Positions 31,924-42,448 of a stretch of 64,000 nucleotides of DNA are shown here, piece by piece. Numbering within the stretch: the stretch's first letter is position 1; each line of letters begins with the position of its first letter. Below the pieces are notes generated by a model. That model saw only the letters and a program-made list of their open reading frames with translations, was not told the origin of the DNA and did no database searches. The position numbers and the translations under genes were made by a program. The stretch comes from Pseudideonella sakaiensis (GTDB lineage: Bacteria > Pseudomonadota > Gammaproteobacteria > Burkholderiales > Burkholderiaceae_C), in contig NZ_BBYR01000043.1 of NCBI RefSeq assembly GCF_001293525.1, positions 1 through 64,000 on the forward strand, written 5' to 3'.

Positions 31924-32763
31924 TCACATCGCCGCGTCGGGCGCGCTGGCCGCGCCGGCTTCGTCGGACGGCAGGGCCCGGCCGCGGGCGAGGGCGCGCA
32001 GGGCCTCCCGCTGGGCCGGCCCGCGGCGCTCGGCCAGCGCCACCAGCGCCGCCGCGTCGAGCAGCCCCAGGCCGTGGGCGGCGGCGTAGGCCGCGGCCTC
32101 GGGCGTGAAGCGGCCGGCGGTGGCGCACTGGCCGCGGGGGAGCCCGCGGCCGTCCAGCTCGGCGCGCCACTCGCGCAGCGGTGCGGGCCCGACGGGCTCG
32201 CCCAGCCCGTGCACGCACAGCACCGCGCCGACCGGCGCGCCGGGCTGGTGGCGCGAATGCAGCCAGAGGCGGCGGCCGGGGCGGGCGGTGGGCGGGTCGA
32301 GCCGGGCCTCGAAGCCGGCCTGCGCGTACAGCGCCTCGACCAGCCGCAGGAAGCGCGGCGGCGGCACGTGCGGCAGGCCGGCGACGCTGAGGTCCGGCGG
32401 CGTGACGCCATGCACCGCGGCCGCCGCCCGGCGCGCGAGCCCGGCCGCGTCCGCGGCCGGCGACGCCACGCCCTCCCCGACCGCACCGGGGCCGGCCGCG
32501 AGGCCCGGCGGCACGGCCAGCAGGCGCTCGTCCCAGCCCGAATCGGCCAGCTCCTCCTCCAGCCGGCGCGCCAGCCACCACAGCAGCCCGCCGGCCGCGG
32601 CGAGCATCAGGCCGATCGCGAGCAGCGCGGGCCGGGCCCGGCCGAGGGCGGCGCCGGAGGCGATCGATGCGGCGGCGATGCCGACGCCGAGCGCGCCGAG
32701 CTTGGCCGCCCAGCCGCGGCGGCGGCGGGCGCGGGGATCGGGGCGGTCGGACGGCGACGGCAT
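31924..32763 (-). CDS. Membrane protein with degenerate Mrr-like nuclease-fold domain
   Basis: The 279-residue protein has two adjoining transmembrane segments near residues 22-42 and 45-65, followed by a cytoplasmic domain. The part from FLRLVEALYAQAGFEARLD to ATAGRFTPEAAAYAAAHGLGLLDAAALVAL matches the Mrr restriction-endonuclease-like fold. The catalytic core strand reads VGAVLCVHGLG where nucleases have a Q/E-x-K motif, so the lysine is missing and it is probably not a nuclease. Similar membrane-anchored Mrr-like proteins occur in proteobacteria with unknown roles. Confidence 0.65.
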   Translation of the reverse strand: MPSPSDRPDPRARRRRGWAAKLGALGVGIAAASIASGAALGRARPALLAIGLMLAAAGGLLWWLARRLEEELADSGWDERLLAVPPGLAAGPGAVGEGVASPAADAAGLARRAAAAVHGVTPPDLSVAGLPHVPPPRFLRLVEALYAQAGFEARLDPPTARPGRRLWLHSRHQPGAPVGAVLCVHGLGEPVGPAPLREWRAELDGRGLPRGQCATAGRFTPEAAAYAAAHGLGLLDAAALVALAERRGPAQREALRALARGRALPSDEAGAASAPDAAM

Positions 32764-32868
32764 GCGGCGGATTCCCGGAGGACGGCCCGGATCATAGGGG
32801 GACGTGGCTCCGCCGCAGGCCCCCGCGAGCGCCCCCGCGCGAGGGGCCTTGCCGCGCCGCGGCGGTCC

Positions 32869-33144
32869 TCAGCGCGGCTCGCGCCGGGTGACGAACGCGA
32901 ACGCGTACTGCACCGCCTCCTCGATCGCGCGCGCCGTCTCCAGCCGCTCCTGCTCGGAGCGGTAGAAGGCGTAGTCCACGCTGTGGCGGATGTAGCGCGG
33001 CGGCAGGCGGTTGAGCGCCAGGCAGGCGATGTCGCCCAGCACGTCGGCGTCGCCGGCAAAGCCCGGGTGGTCCTTCAGGTGGCGGGCGATCGCCTCGACC
33101 ACCTCGCCCTCGTGGTGGTTGTGGATCTGTTCCAGCACGCTCAT
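32869..33144 (-). CDS. ComFB-family protein
   Basis: The 91-residue protein MSVLEQIHNHHEGEVVEAIA... continues with DIACLALNRLPPRYIRHSVDYAFY, the defining stretch of late-competence protein ComFB. Family members in cyanobacteria bind cyclic di-nucleotides and influence competence or motility. GGAG lies 8 bases before ATG 33144. It stands between the Mrr-like gene and nadC without evident coupling. Confidence 0.85.
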   Translation of the reverse strand: MSVLEQIHNHHEGEVVEAIARHLKDHPGFAGDADVLGDIACLALNRLPPRYIRHSVDYAFYRSEQERLETARAIEEAVQYAFAFVTRREPR

Positions 33145-33250
33145 GGTGGGGTTCTCCGGGCTCCTGCGCCAGTGTCGGCCGCCGCAGCCGGCCGGCGCAT
33201 GGGGACAAGCCCGGACCCGGTGCCCGTTCGGGCGTCGGCCGCTGCGCCGC

Positions 33251-34120
33251 TCAATCCAGGCGCGCCAGCACCCGCATCGAGTAGTCCACCGCCAGCACGT
33301 CCTTGGTCAGGCGGCCGATCGAGATGCGGTCGACGCCGGTGGCCGCGATCGCGCGCACCTGGTCGAGGCCCACGCCGCCGGACACCTCCAGCAGCGCGCG
33401 GCCGGCGTTCAGCGCCACCGCCTCGCGCATGCGCGCGAGGTCGAAGTTGTCGAGCAGCACGCTGCGCGCGCCGTGTTCCAGCGCCTCGGCCAGCTGCGCC
33501 AGGCTCTCGACCTCGACCTGGATGTCGACGCCGGCGTCCAGCGCGCGGGCCGCGGCCAGCACCTGCGGGATGCCGCCGGCCGCGGCGATGTGGTTCTCCT
33601 TGACGAGGATGCCGTGCCACAGCGCGAGCCGCTGGTTGTGGCCCCCGCCGGCGCGCACCGCGTACTTCTGCGCCTGGCGCAGCCCGGGCAGGGTCTTGCG
33701 GGTGTCGAGGATGACGCAGCCGCGCGGGTTCGGCGACGCGCCGCCGATCGCGTCGACGTAGCGCCGCGTCACGCTGGCCGTGGCCGACAGCAGCTGCAGG
33801 AAGTTCAGCGCCGGCCGTTCGGCCGACAGCAGCGCCCGCGCCCGGGCCTCGATCGTGCAGACGGTGGTGTCGGCCTGCAGCCGGTCGCCGTCGGCCGCCG
33901 CCCAGTCGACGCGCGCGGCCGGGTCGAGCGCGGCCACGCAGGCGTCGAACCAGTCGCGCCCGCACAGCACCGCGTCCTCGCGTACCAGCACGCGGGCGCG
34001 CACGCGCTGGCCGTCCGGCACGAGCCGCGCGGTCCAGTCGCCGCGGCCGATGTCTTCCGCCAGGGCCTCGCGCACGTTGCGGGCGCGGGCCGCTTCCAGG
34101 GTCTCGTTGTGCTCGTACAC
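33251..34120 (-). CDS. nadC: Quinolinate phosphoribosyltransferase (carboxylating)
   Basis: The 289-residue enzyme makes nicotinate mononucleotide from quinolinate and PRPP. It shows ALNFLQLLSATAS, the active-site DTRKTLPGLR, GGGHNQRL, ILVKENHI, and VEVESL. The start is GTG 34120 with GAGGAGG just upstream, nine bases after the nadA stop codon, so the two NAD-synthesis genes form an operon. No nadB is visible in the window. Confidence 0.96.
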   Translation of the reverse strand: MYEHNETLEAARARNVREALAEDIGRGDWTARLVPDGQRVRARVLVREDAVLCGRDWFDACVAALDPAARVDWAAADGDRLQADTTVCTIEARARALLSAERPALNFLQLLSATASVTRRYVDAIGGASPNPRGCVILDTRKTLPGLRQAQKYAVRAGGGHNQRLALWHGILVKENHIAAAGGIPQVLAAARALDAGVDIQVEVESLAQLAEALEHGARSVLLDNFDLARMREAVALNAGRALLEVSGGVGLDQVRAIAATGVDRISIGRLTKDVLAVDYSMRVLARLD

Positions 34121-34129
34121 GGGGCCTCC

Positions 34130-35236
34130 TCAGGCCGCGCCCAGGCGCGGCACCAGCCCCGGCGTCTTCACCGCGGCGGGGTGGGCCTTCACGAAGTCCA
34201 GCATGCGCTCGATGCAGCCGAGCGCCTGGCTGCGCACCGGCTCGTCGACCTGGATCTCGCCGCGGCCCTGCTCGAGGCAGTCCACCACGCCCTGCAGCGC
34301 GTTCATCGCCATCCACGGGCAGTGCGCGCAGCTCTTGCAGGTGGCCGAGCTGCCGGCCGTCGGCGCCTCGATCAGCACCTTGCCGGGCGCCAACTGGCGC
34401 ATCCGGTGCATCAGGCCGTTGTCGGTGGCGACGATGAAGGCCGGCGCGTCCAGCGTGCGCACCGCGTCCAGCAGCTGGGTGGTGGAGCCGACCACGTCGG
34501 CCTGCGCGACCACGCTCTGCGGAGACTCCGGATGCACCAGCACCTTGGCGCCGGGGTGCTCGGCGCGCAGCAGGTCCAGCTCCAGGCCCTTGAACTCGTC
34601 GTGCACGATGCAGGCGCCGTTCCACAGCAGCATGTCGGCACCGGTCTGCTCCTGGATGTAGCGGCCGAGGTGGCGGTCCGGCGCCCACAGGATCTTGCGG
34701 CCCTCGGCCGCGAGGTGGCCGACGATGGCCAGCGCGCAGGAGCTGGTGACCATCCAGTCGGCGCGCGCCTTCACCGCGGCGCTGGTGTTGGCGTAGACGA
34801 CCACGGTGCGGTCGGGGTGGGCGTCGCAGAAGGCGGCGAAGTCCTCGGGCGGGCAGCCCAGGTCGAGCGAGCAGGTGGCGTCGAGGTCGGGCATCAGCAC
34901 GCGCTTGTGCGGGCTGAGGATCTTGGCGCTCTCGCCCATGAAGCGCACGCCGGCCACCACCAGGGTCTGCGCGGCATGGTCGCGCCCGAAGCGCGCCATC
35001 TCCAGCGAATCGGCCACCAGGCCGCCGGTCTCCAGCGCGAGGTCCTGCAGGTCGCCGTCGACGTAGTAGTGGGCGACCAGCACGGCCTGGCGCTCGGCCA
35101 GCAGCGCCTTCGCGCGGGCCTTCAGCGCGTCGCGCTGCGGCGGGCTCAGCGGCGCCGGGACCTTGGCCCAGGCGTGGGCGGTGCAGCTCGCGCCCTGCGC
35201 GTCCTGCTTGGTGTAGTCGAACAGCACGTGGCTCAT
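34130..35236 (-). CDS. nadA: Quinolinate synthase
   Basis: The 368-residue 4Fe-4S enzyme condenses iminoaspartate and dihydroxyacetone phosphate to quinolinate. Visible motifs are [29 protein letters not shown], and cluster cysteines in [14 protein letters not shown] and [13 protein letters not shown] 35236 begins [11 protein letters not shown], and the frame before it has no support. It precedes nadC in the same transcript. Confidence 0.96.
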   Translation of the reverse strand: MSHVLFDYTKQDAQGASCTAHAWAKVPAPLSPPQRDALKARAKALLAERQAVLVAHYYVDGDLQDLALETGGLVADSLEMARFGRDHAAQTLVVAGVRFMGESAKILSPHKRVLMPDLDATCSLDLGCPPEDFAAFCDAHPDRTVVVYANTSAAVKARADWMVTSSCALAIVGHLAAEGRKILWAPDRHLGRYIQEQTGADMLLWNGACIVHDEFKGLELDLLRAEHPGAKVLVHPESPQSVVAQADVVGSTTQLLDAVRTLDAPAFIVATDNGLMHRMRQLAPGKVLIEAPTAGSSATCKSCAHCPWMAMNALQGVVDCLEQGRGEIQVDEPVRSQALGCIERMLDFVKAHPAAVKTPGLVPRLGAA

Positions 35237-35358
35237 GGCGGTCGGCGCACGGGGGCGCCGGCGGGAGGTCGGTGGGGCGCCAAGTGTAGGCATGCGGGCC
35301 GCGCCCTGCCGGCGCCGCGGTCCGGAGCGCGGCCCGCCGCCCTCGCGGCGGCCGCCCG

Positions 35359-36354
35359 TCAGCCGGCCTGGCCGAAGAAGCGGCTCGGCGGCATGCCCAC
35401 CGAGCGGGTGACCATCGCCGAGAAGGCGCTCGCGCTGGCGTAGCCCAGTTCCGCGGCGATCACGCCCATCGGCCGCCCGCGCGCGGCCAGGGTCAGCGCC
35501 TTGGCCAGCAGCACCTGCTCGCGCCAGCGCACGAAGGTCGTGCCCAGCTCGCTGCGGAACAGGCGGGCGACGGTGCGCGCGCTGGCGCCCGTCTCGCGCG
35601 CCCAGTCGTCCAGCGTGTCCAGGCGCGACGGGTCGGCCAGCACGGCCTCGCAGAGGTGGCGCAGCCGCTTGTCGGCCGGCAGGTCGATGCCCAGGCGCAC
35701 CGGCCGGGCGCGGCGCAGCTCGTCGAGGGTGAGCGCGGCGAGGTGCCGTTCGCGCTCGTCGGGCGGCTGGTCCGGCGCGGTCGGCAGGTGGCGCACCAGC
35801 TCGCGCAGCAGGTTCGAGACCTCCAGCACCCGGCACTCGCGCCAGGCGGCCTGCTGGGCCGGCACCACGTCGGGTCCGACGTGGTGGGCGTCCTGGTGCA
35901 GGTAGAGCGTGTGCAGGTCCGCGTCCTCCACCACGGTGACCACGTGCTCCACGCCGGGCGGGATCCACAGCGCCCGCGATGGCGGCACCAGGTAGGTGCC
36001 GGCGCCCGCGGTGGTGCGGATCACGCCGCTCAGCGACAGCGCGACCTGCGCCCAGGGGTGGGCGTGCGGCTGGATCAGGGTGTCCGCGCTGAGGTGGCGG
36101 AACTTGGCGCGCAGCGGGCGCGCCGGGGTCGGCGCGAAGCGGCCCGGATCGACCGGCGGCACGCTCTGGCGCACGCCGGGTGGCGCGGGGGGCGCAACTC
36201 GTGGCCGTTCGGGACGGGCCGGCGTCGCCGCGTCGGCCGTGTCGACACCGTCGGCACGGCCCACGGGTCGGGCGGTGGGGCGGCCCGCGCGGGCGGGCAG
36301 GGGGTCGGCACGGGCGGTGGGCCCCTCGGCGCGCGCGCTTCGGTCGCTTGGCAT
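35359..36354 (-). CDS. AraC-family regulator with cupin sensor domain (NimR-like)
   Basis: The 331-residue protein has about 75 unusual Pro/Ala/Arg-rich N-terminal residues, then a cupin domain ([41 protein letters not shown]) and a C-terminal AraC HTH ([38 protein letters not shown]). The architecture matches regulators such as NimR that sit divergent from, and control, an exporter. Here the divergent gene is an MFS transporter at 36507. The true start may lie further in; no internal ATG was found. Confidence 0.85.
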   Translation of the reverse strand: MPSDRSARAEGPTARADPLPARAGRPTARPVGRADGVDTADAATPARPERPRVAPPAPPGVRQSVPPVDPGRFAPTPARPLRAKFRHLSADTLIQPHAHPWAQVALSLSGVIRTTAGAGTYLVPPSRALWIPPGVEHVVTVVEDADLHTLYLHQDAHHVGPDVVPAQQAAWRECRVLEVSNLLRELVRHLPTAPDQPPDERERHLAALTLDELRRARPVRLGIDLPADKRLRHLCEAVLADPSRLDTLDDWARETGASARTVARLFRSELGTTFVRWREQVLLAKALTLAARGRPMGVIAAELGYASASAFSAMVTRSVGMPPSRFFGQAG

Positions 36355-36506
36355 GTTCGCGATAGTAAATGACGGGCTGTCGCCACCGCGCCGACCGCAG
36401 CCCGCCTACAGTCCCGGCACTGCGCCGCGCGCACCGACCGGGTGCGCGCCGGGCGCGGACCCGGCGGCCATCCGGCCGCGCCCGACGACGCTGCGGCGTC
36501 CCTGCC

Positions 36507-37799
36507 ATGACCTCGACCGCTTCCCCTGCCGCCACCCCCGCCGTTCCGCTGCGCCAGGACGTGCGCACCATCGGCCTGGTGGGCCTGGCGCACGGCACCT
36601 CGCACTTCTTCCACATGCTGCTGCCGCCGCTGTTCCCGCTGTTCATCCGGGACTTCGGCTTCAGCTATGCGGAACTCGGGCTGCTGGTCAGCACCTTCTT
36701 CGTGGTCTCGGGCATCGGCCAGGCGCTGGCCGGCTTCCTGGTGGACCGGGTCGGTGCGCGGCCGGTGATGTTCGCGGCGCTCGGCTGCTTCGTGCTGTCG
36801 GCGCTGGCGCTGGCGACCGCGCGCGGCTACCCCGGGCTGATGCTGGCGTCCACGCTGGCCGGGCTGGGCAACTCGCCCTTCCACCCGGTGGACTTCACGA
36901 TCCTGAACAAGCGCGTGTCCCAGCCGCGCCTGGGCCATGCCTTCTCGGTGCACGGCATCACCGGCAACCTCGGCTGGGCCGCGGCGCCGGTGTTCATGGC
37001 CGGCATCGCCGCGGCCACCGGCTCCTGGCGCATCGCCGCGCTGGCCGCCGCCGGCTGGGCGCTGTGCGTGCTGGCGCTGCTGTGGTGGCACCGCGACGCG
37101 ATCGACGACCGCCAGGGCCGCTGGTCGCACGAGGCGCCGGCCGGCGCCGCGGCGCGCAGCGCCGCGGCCGCGCCGGCGGCCGAGCACCCGCTGGCCTTCC
37201 TGCGGCTGCCGTCGGTCTGGCTGTGCTTCTCGTTCTTCTTCTGGTCGACCTGTGCGCTCAGCGCGATGCAGAGCTTCGCCAGCCCGGCGCTGCAGGCGCT
37301 GTACGGCCTGCCGCTGTCGATCACCGCCTTCGTCGTGACCGGCTTCATGCTGTGCGGCGCGGCCGGCATGGTGGTCGGCGGCTTCCTGGTCTCGCGCACC
37401 GAGCGGCTGGAGAAGATCATCGGCGCCTGCCTGCTGGCCTCCGCCGCGGTGCTCTGCCTGGCCGGCAGCGGCTGGCTGCCGGGCCTGGCGGCCGCCGCGG
37501 CGGCGGCACTGGCGGGCTTCGGCACCGGGCTCGCCGGCCCCTCGCGCGACATGCTGATCAAGCGCGCGGCGCCGCCGGGGGCCACCGGCCGCGTCTACGG
37601 CACGGTCTACTCCGGGCTGGACCTCGGCTTCGCGCTCGCGGCCCCGGCCTTCGGTGCGCTGATGGACCGCGGCCAGCCCGCGCTGATCTTCTTCGGCGCG
37701 GCCGCCACGCTGGTGATGGGCGTGCTGTCGGCCGGCCTGGTCGGCGCCAACGTGGCCCAGCGGCGGCGCGCGGCCTCGGCGGTTAAAGTGGCAGCCTGA
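36507..37799 (+). CDS. Major facilitator superfamily transporter
   Basis: The 430-residue protein has twelve predicted transmembrane segments, the A-motif-like loop [13 protein letters not shown] after segment 2, and [17 protein letters not shown] in segment 5. The start [23 protein letters not shown] resembles fosmidomycin-resistance and oxalate/formate-like families. ATG 36507 lies about 150 bases from the divergent AraC gene, whose product probably regulates it. The substrate cannot be read from the sequence. Confidence 0.88.
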   Translation: MTSTASPAATPAVPLRQDVRTIGLVGLAHGTSHFFHMLLPPLFPLFIRDFGFSYAELGLLVSTFFVVSGIGQALAGFLVDRVGARPVMFAALGCFVLSALALATARGYPGLMLASTLAGLGNSPFHPVDFTILNKRVSQPRLGHAFSVHGITGNLGWAAAPVFMAGIAAATGSWRIAALAAAGWALCVLALLWWHRDAIDDRQGRWSHEAPAGAAARSAAAAPAAEHPLAFLRLPSVWLCFSFFFWSTCALSAMQSFASPALQALYGLPLSITAFVVTGFMLCGAAGMVVGGFLVSRTERLEKIIGACLLASAAVLCLAGSGWLPGLAAAAAAALAGFGTGLAGPSRDMLIKRAAPPGATGRVYGTVYSGLDLGFALAAPAFGALMDRGQPALIFFGAAATLVMGVLSAGLVGANVAQRRRAASAVKVAA

Positions 37800-37956
37800 C
37801 GCCCGGTCCTCCCCGCGGCGCGCCTTCCGGGGCGCTGATCGGGGGGCCGTGCGGCCCGCGGGTCGGCCGGGCGCCCGGCCGCCGGGTGCGCGCCGGGCGC
37901 GGGCCGTCCGCCGGGCCTGTCGAGCCTCTCGTACCCGTCCCCCGCCGCCGCCCGCC

Positions 37957-39738
37957 GTGAACGCTTCCGCCGCCGACCTCCGTCCCCGCACGCCCGACGC
38001 CCCAGCCGCGCCCGCCGCGCCGCGGCCGGGTGGCCACCTGCTGGTCGAGGCCCTGGTCGCGCAGGGCGTGCAGATCGCCTACGGCGTGCCCGGCGAGAGC
38101 TACCTGGCGGTGCTGGACGGCTTCCACGAGCACCGCGAGCACATCCGCTTCATCGCCTGCCGCCAGGAGGGCGGCGCGGCCTTCATGGCCGAGGCCCAGG
38201 GCAAGCTCGACGGCCGCCCCGGCGTCTGCTTCGTGACCCGCGGCCCGGGCGCGACGAATGCCAGCATCGGCCTGCACACCGCCTTCCAGGACAGCACGCC
38301 GATGCTGCTGTTCGTCGGCCAGGTGGCCTCGGACCAGCGCGACCGCGAGGCCTTCCAGGAGCTCGACTACCGCCAGGTCTTCGGCCCGGGCACGCTCGGC
38401 ATGGCGAAATGGGTGGCCGAGGTGCAGGACGCGGACCGGCTGCCGGAGTACATCGCGCGCGCCTTCCATACCGCGATGCAGGGGCGCCCCGGCCCGGTGG
38501 TGCTGGTGCTGCCCGAGGACATGCTGACCCAGCCCACCCGCGCCGCGGTGCTGCCGCGGGTCGAGCCGGCCCAGGCCTGGCCGGCCCCGGGCGCGCTGCG
38601 CGCGGTGCGCGCGCGGCTGCTCGCAGCGCAGCGCCCGATCGCGATCGTCGGCGGCAGCGGCTGGGATGCGGCGTCCTGCGCCGCCTTCGAGCGCTTCGCC
38701 GAGGCCTGGCAGCTGCCGGTCGGCTGCGCCTTCCGCTTCCAGGACCTGTTCGACAACGCGCATCCGCTGTATGCCGGCGACGTCGGCGTGGGCGTGAACC
38801 CGGCGCTGGCCGCGCGCATCCGCGCGGCGGACCTGGTGCTGGCGGTCGGCGCCCGCCTCGGCGAGATGACCACCGGCGGCTATGCGCTGCTGCAGGCGCC
38901 GCGGCCGGCGCAGACCCTGGTGCACGTGCACGCCGGGCCGGAGGAACTGGGCCGGGTGTATGCCGCGGACCTGCTGCTGCAGGCCTCGATGGCCGCCGCC
39001 GGCAAGGCGCTGGAGTCGCTGACGCCGCCGGCCGGCGCGCGCCCCTGGGCCGACTGGACCGCCGCCGCGCGGGCCGACCTGGCCGCGAACCGCCAGGCCC
39101 CGCCGGTGGCGCCGCTGGACCTGGCGGTGGTCGTGCAGACGCTGCACCGGCGCCTGCCGCCCGACACGATCTACACCAACGGCGCCGGCAACTACAGCGG
39201 CTGGCTGCACCGCTACCTGCCTTACCCGCCGCTGCACCGGCACGGCCGCAGCCAGCTCGCGCCGACCTCGGGTGCGATGGGCTACGGCCTGCCGGCGGCG
39301 GTGGCCGCGGCGCTCGCGCAGCCGCAGCGCACGGTGCTGAACCTGGCCGGCGACGGCGACTTCCTGATGACGGGCCAGGAGCTGGCCACCGCCACCGCGC
39401 ATGGCGCGGGGCGCGGCGCCGGCAAGCTGATCTCGGTGGTGGTGGACAACGGCAGCTACGGCACCATCCGGATGCACCAGGAGCGCGAGTACCCCGGACG
39501 CGTCAGCGGCAGCGACCTGTTCAATCCCGACTTCGCCGCGCTGGCGCGCGCCTACGGCTGGCACGCCGGCCCCGCCGTCGCGCGCACCGAGGACTTCGAA
39601 CCGGCGCTCGAGGCCGCGCTCGCCGCCGACCGCCCGGCGCTGATCCACCTGCGCCTCGACACCGACGTGATCACCACCCGCAGCCGCCTGTCCGAGATCC
39701 GGGCCCAGGCCGAGCAGCGCCGACGTGGCGGCGGCTGA
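37957..39738 (+). CDS. Thiamine pyrophosphate enzyme, acetolactate synthase-like
   Basis: The 593-residue protein has all three domains of the ilvB family: a PYR domain with the catalytic glutamate in CRQEGGAAFMAEA, a central FAD/Rossmann-like domain (PIAIVGGSGWDAA), and a PP domain with the TPP motif GDGDFLMTGQELATA...DNGSYGTIRMHQE. GTG 37957 is chosen because the earlier frame is only Arg/Pro-rich. There is no small regulatory subunit nearby, so it is a catabolic or stand-alone member rather than the branched-chain biosynthetic enzyme. Confidence 0.85.
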   Translation: MNASAADLRPRTPDAPAAPAAPRPGGHLLVEALVAQGVQIAYGVPGESYLAVLDGFHEHREHIRFIACRQEGGAAFMAEAQGKLDGRPGVCFVTRGPGATNASIGLHTAFQDSTPMLLFVGQVASDQRDREAFQELDYRQVFGPGTLGMAKWVAEVQDADRLPEYIARAFHTAMQGRPGPVVLVLPEDMLTQPTRAAVLPRVEPAQAWPAPGALRAVRARLLAAQRPIAIVGGSGWDAASCAAFERFAEAWQLPVGCAFRFQDLFDNAHPLYAGDVGVGVNPALAARIRAADLVLAVGARLGEMTTGGYALLQAPRPAQTLVHVHAGPEELGRVYAADLLLQASMAAAGKALESLTPPAGARPWADWTAAARADLAANRQAPPVAPLDLAVVVQTLHRRLPPDTIYTNGAGNYSGWLHRYLPYPPLHRHGRSQLAPTSGAMGYGLPAAVAAALAQPQRTVLNLAGDGDFLMTGQELATATAHGAGRGAGKLISVVVDNGSYGTIRMHQEREYPGRVSGSDLFNPDFAALARAYGWHAGPAVARTEDFEPALEAALAADRPALIHLRLDTDVITTRSRLSEIRAQAEQRRRGGG

Positions 39739-39777
39739 GCGCCGCAGCGACGACGCGCCGCCCCACCGAGCCCGCCG

Positions 39778-41520
39778 ATGCCGCACAGCGTCTCGCTGAT
39801 CACCACCGTCTCGGCGGCGCTCGGGCTGGCGCTGGTGCTGGGATTCGTCGCGGTGAAGCTGCGGCTGCCGGCGCTGGTCGGCTACCTGGCCGCCGGCATC
39901 GCGCTGGGCCCGGCGACGCCGGGCTACGTGGCCGACCTGGCGATCGCCAGCCAGCTCGCCGAGATCGGCGTGATGCTGCTGATGTTCGGCGTCGGGCTGC
40001 ATTTCTCGCTCGACGACCTGCTGGCGGTGCGGCGCATCGCGATCCCCGGCGCGGTGGTGCAGATGGCGGTCGCGACCGCCTTGGGCGCGGCGGTGGCCAC
40101 CTGGTGGGGCTGGTCGCTCGGCGCGGCGATCGTGTTCGGGCTGGCGCTGTCGGTGGCCAGCACGGTGGTGCTGCTGAAGGCGCTGGAGCGCCTGGGCGTG
40201 CTGGACTCGATGAACGGCCGCATCGCGGTCGGCTGGCTGGTGGTCGAGGACCTGGCGATGGTGCTGGTGCTGGTGCTGCTGCCGGCCCTCGGCGAGATGC
40301 TGGGCGAGACGGCGCGCGGCGGGCACGCGCCGTCGCTGCAGGAGCTGTGGCTGGGCCTGGCGCGCACGCTGCTCGCGGTGGCGGCCTTCGTCGCGCTGAT
40401 GCTGGTGCTCGGGCGGCGGCTCTTCCCGTGGCTGCTCTGGCAGGTGGCGGCCACCGGCTCGCGCGAGCTGTTCACGCTGTGCACCGTGGCGGCCGCGGTG
40501 ACCATCGCCTACGGCTCGGCCGCGCTGTTCGGCGTGTCCTTCGCGCTCGGCGCCTTCTTCGCCGGCATGGTGCTGCGCGAGAGCGAGTTCAGCCAGCGCG
40601 CGGCGCACGAGTCGCTGCCGCTGCGCGATGCCTTCGCGGTGCTGTTCTTCGTCTCGGTGGGCATGCTGTTCGACCCGGCCGTGCTGGTCGAGCGCCCGCT
40701 GCAGGTGCTGGCGGTGGTCGGCATCATCGTGGTGGGCAAGTCGCTGGCGGCCGCCGGCCTGGTGCTGCTGTTCCGCTACCCGCTGAACACCGCGCTCACC
40801 GTGTCGGCCAGCCTGGCGCAGATCGGCGAGTTCTCGTTCATCCTGGCCGGCCTCGGCGTGGCGCTGAAGATGCTGCCGCAGGAGGGCCAGAGCCTGATCG
40901 TCGCGGGCGCGCTGATCTCGATCGCGCTGAACCCGCTGACCTTCTCGCTGATCGAGCCGCTGCGGCGCTGGGTGCTCGCGCGCTCGGCATTCGCGCGGGC
41001 GCTGGAGGCGCGCGACGATCCGCTGGCGGAGCTGCCGATGGCCACCGAGGAGAAGTACCTGGCGCGGCAGGTGGTGCTGGTCGGGCATGGCCGCGTCGGC
41101 CGCGCGATCGCCGAGGCGCTGGCCGCGCAGGGCCTGCCCTTCGTCGTGGCCGAGCAGAACCGCGAGCGCGTCGAGGCGCTGCGCCGTCGGGGCGTGGCGG
41201 CCGTGTTCGGCGATGCCACCGATCCCGCGGTGCTGATCCAGGCCCACGTGGCCGAGGCAGCGCTGCTGGTGATCGCCACGCCGGACACCGTCGGCGTGCG
41301 CCGCATGATCGAGACCGCCCGCACGCTGAACCCCGGCATCCGCATCGTCGTGCGTTCGCACAGTGAGGAGGAGGCGGCGTTGATCGGGCAGGAGGGCGCC
41401 GAGGTCTTCGTCGGCGAGCTCCAGCTGGCGCGTGCGATGACCGAGGCGGCGCTGCGCGTGGCGCGCGCGACGGGCCCGGCCGGCCCGGCCGGCACGACAC
41501 GCCAGCGCCCCGCCGGCTGA
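39778..41520 (+). CDS. Kef-type potassium/proton antiporter with RCK domain
   Basis: The 580-residue protein has a CPA2 membrane domain of about twelve segments (IGVMLLMFGVGLHFSLDDL, LVVEDLAMVLVLVLLP, FFVSVGMLFDP) followed by a TrkA-N/RCK domain with the nucleotide site VVLVGHGRVGRAIAEAL and VVAEQNRERV. It resembles YbaL and KefB. The role is probably K+ efflux in stress or pH control. It follows the TPP enzyme by 39 bases, and its stop codon directly abuts the convergent phhA stop. Confidence 0.92.
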   Translation: MPHSVSLITTVSAALGLALVLGFVAVKLRLPALVGYLAAGIALGPATPGYVADLAIASQLAEIGVMLLMFGVGLHFSLDDLLAVRRIAIPGAVVQMAVATALGAAVATWWGWSLGAAIVFGLALSVASTVVLLKALERLGVLDSMNGRIAVGWLVVEDLAMVLVLVLLPALGEMLGETARGGHAPSLQELWLGLARTLLAVAAFVALMLVLGRRLFPWLLWQVAATGSRELFTLCTVAAAVTIAYGSAALFGVSFALGAFFAGMVLRESEFSQRAAHESLPLRDAFAVLFFVSVGMLFDPAVLVERPLQVLAVVGIIVVGKSLAAAGLVLLFRYPLNTALTVSASLAQIGEFSFILAGLGVALKMLPQEGQSLIVAGALISIALNPLTFSLIEPLRRWVLARSAFARALEARDDPLAELPMATEEKYLARQVVLVGHGRVGRAIAEALAAQGLPFVVAEQNRERVEALRRRGVAAVFGDATDPAVLIQAHVAEAALLVIATPDTVGVRRMIETARTLNPGIRIVVRSHSEEEAALIGQEGAEVFVGELQLARAMTEAALRVARATGPAGPAGTTRQRPAG

Positions 41521-42405
41521 TCAGCCGCGCGCCGCGCGCTCGCGGTGGTAGCGCCCGCTGCCGCGGTGCAGCAGCGTGTCGGCCGGGTCGAGCTCGCCGG
41601 GGGCCAGCTCGGGCTGTGCGGCCACCTGCTCGTACAGCGGCGCGAAGTCGATGCGCGCCAGCTCCAGCAGCTCGGCCAGGTCGCGCACGACGAAGTAGAT
41701 CTCCTGGAAGTCGTCGATGCGGTAGCGCGTGCGCATCACCCGCGGCAGGTCGAAGGCCACGCGGTGCGGGGAGTCGTCGTCGAGCGCGAACACGGTCTCG
41801 GTGCGCGACGACGCGATGCCCGCGCCGTACAGCCGCAGGCCGCCGGCCTCGCGCACCAGGCCGAACTCGATCGTCGTCCAGTAGACGCGCGCCAGCATCG
41901 GCAGGCGCCCGAGGCGCTGCGCGCGCAGGCCGCCCTCGCCATAGGCCTGCAGGTAGTCGGCGATGGCCGGGTGCATCAGCATCGGCACGTGGCCGAAGAC
42001 GTCGTGGAAGACGTCCGGCTCCTCGAGGTAGTCCAGCTCGTGCGGGCGGCGGATGAAGTGGCCGGCCGGGAAGCGCCGGTTCGCCAGGTGCTCGAAGAAG
42101 ACCTCGTCGGGCACCAGGCCCGGCACCGCGACCACCTGCCAGCCGGTGCGTGCACGCAGCACCTCGCTGAGGGCGCGGAAGTCGGGAATGCGCGCCGCGT
42201 CGATCGGCAGCGCGCGCATGCCCTGCACGAAGGCCTCGCAGGCGCGTCCCGGCAGCAGCGCGGTCTGGCGCTCGAACAGGGTGCGCCAGGTCGCGTGTTC
42301 CTCGGCGGTGTAGTTCGACCAGCCCTGGTCGATGGTCCAGTCCGGCCGGCTCGGCCGTGCGGCGACCCCGGCGGCCAGGCCGTGCTTGCCGCTTCCTCTG
42401 TCCAT
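41521..42405 (-). CDS. phhA: Phenylalanine 4-monooxygenase
   Basis: The 294-residue non-heme iron enzyme hydroxylates phenylalanine to tyrosine with tetrahydrobiopterin. The iron ligands are visible as the two histidines in EPDVFHDVFGHVP and the glutamate in YWTTIEFGLV. It forms a same-strand cluster with phhB and hppD, covering phenylalanine to homogentisate apart from the tyrosine aminotransferase. A GGAG site precedes ATG 42405. Confidence 0.96.
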   Translation of the reverse strand: MDRGSGKHGLAAGVAARPSRPDWTIDQGWSNYTAEEHATWRTLFERQTALLPGRACEAFVQGMRALPIDAARIPDFRALSEVLRARTGWQVVAVPGLVPDEVFFEHLANRRFPAGHFIRRPHELDYLEEPDVFHDVFGHVPMLMHPAIADYLQAYGEGGLRAQRLGRLPMLARVYWTTIEFGLVREAGGLRLYGAGIASSRTETVFALDDDSPHRVAFDLPRVMRTRYRIDDFQEIYFVVRDLAELLELARIDFAPLYEQVAAQPELAPGELDPADTLLHRGSGRYHRERAARG

Positions 42406-42448
42406 GCGCTGCTCCTGCGGTGGCGCGTCGGGCGCGCGGCGGCCGGTG

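Noticed and set aside
31924-32763. Active restriction endonuclease or defence gene
   Set aside because: The catalytic lysine motif is absent and no methylase or other defence gene lies nearby.
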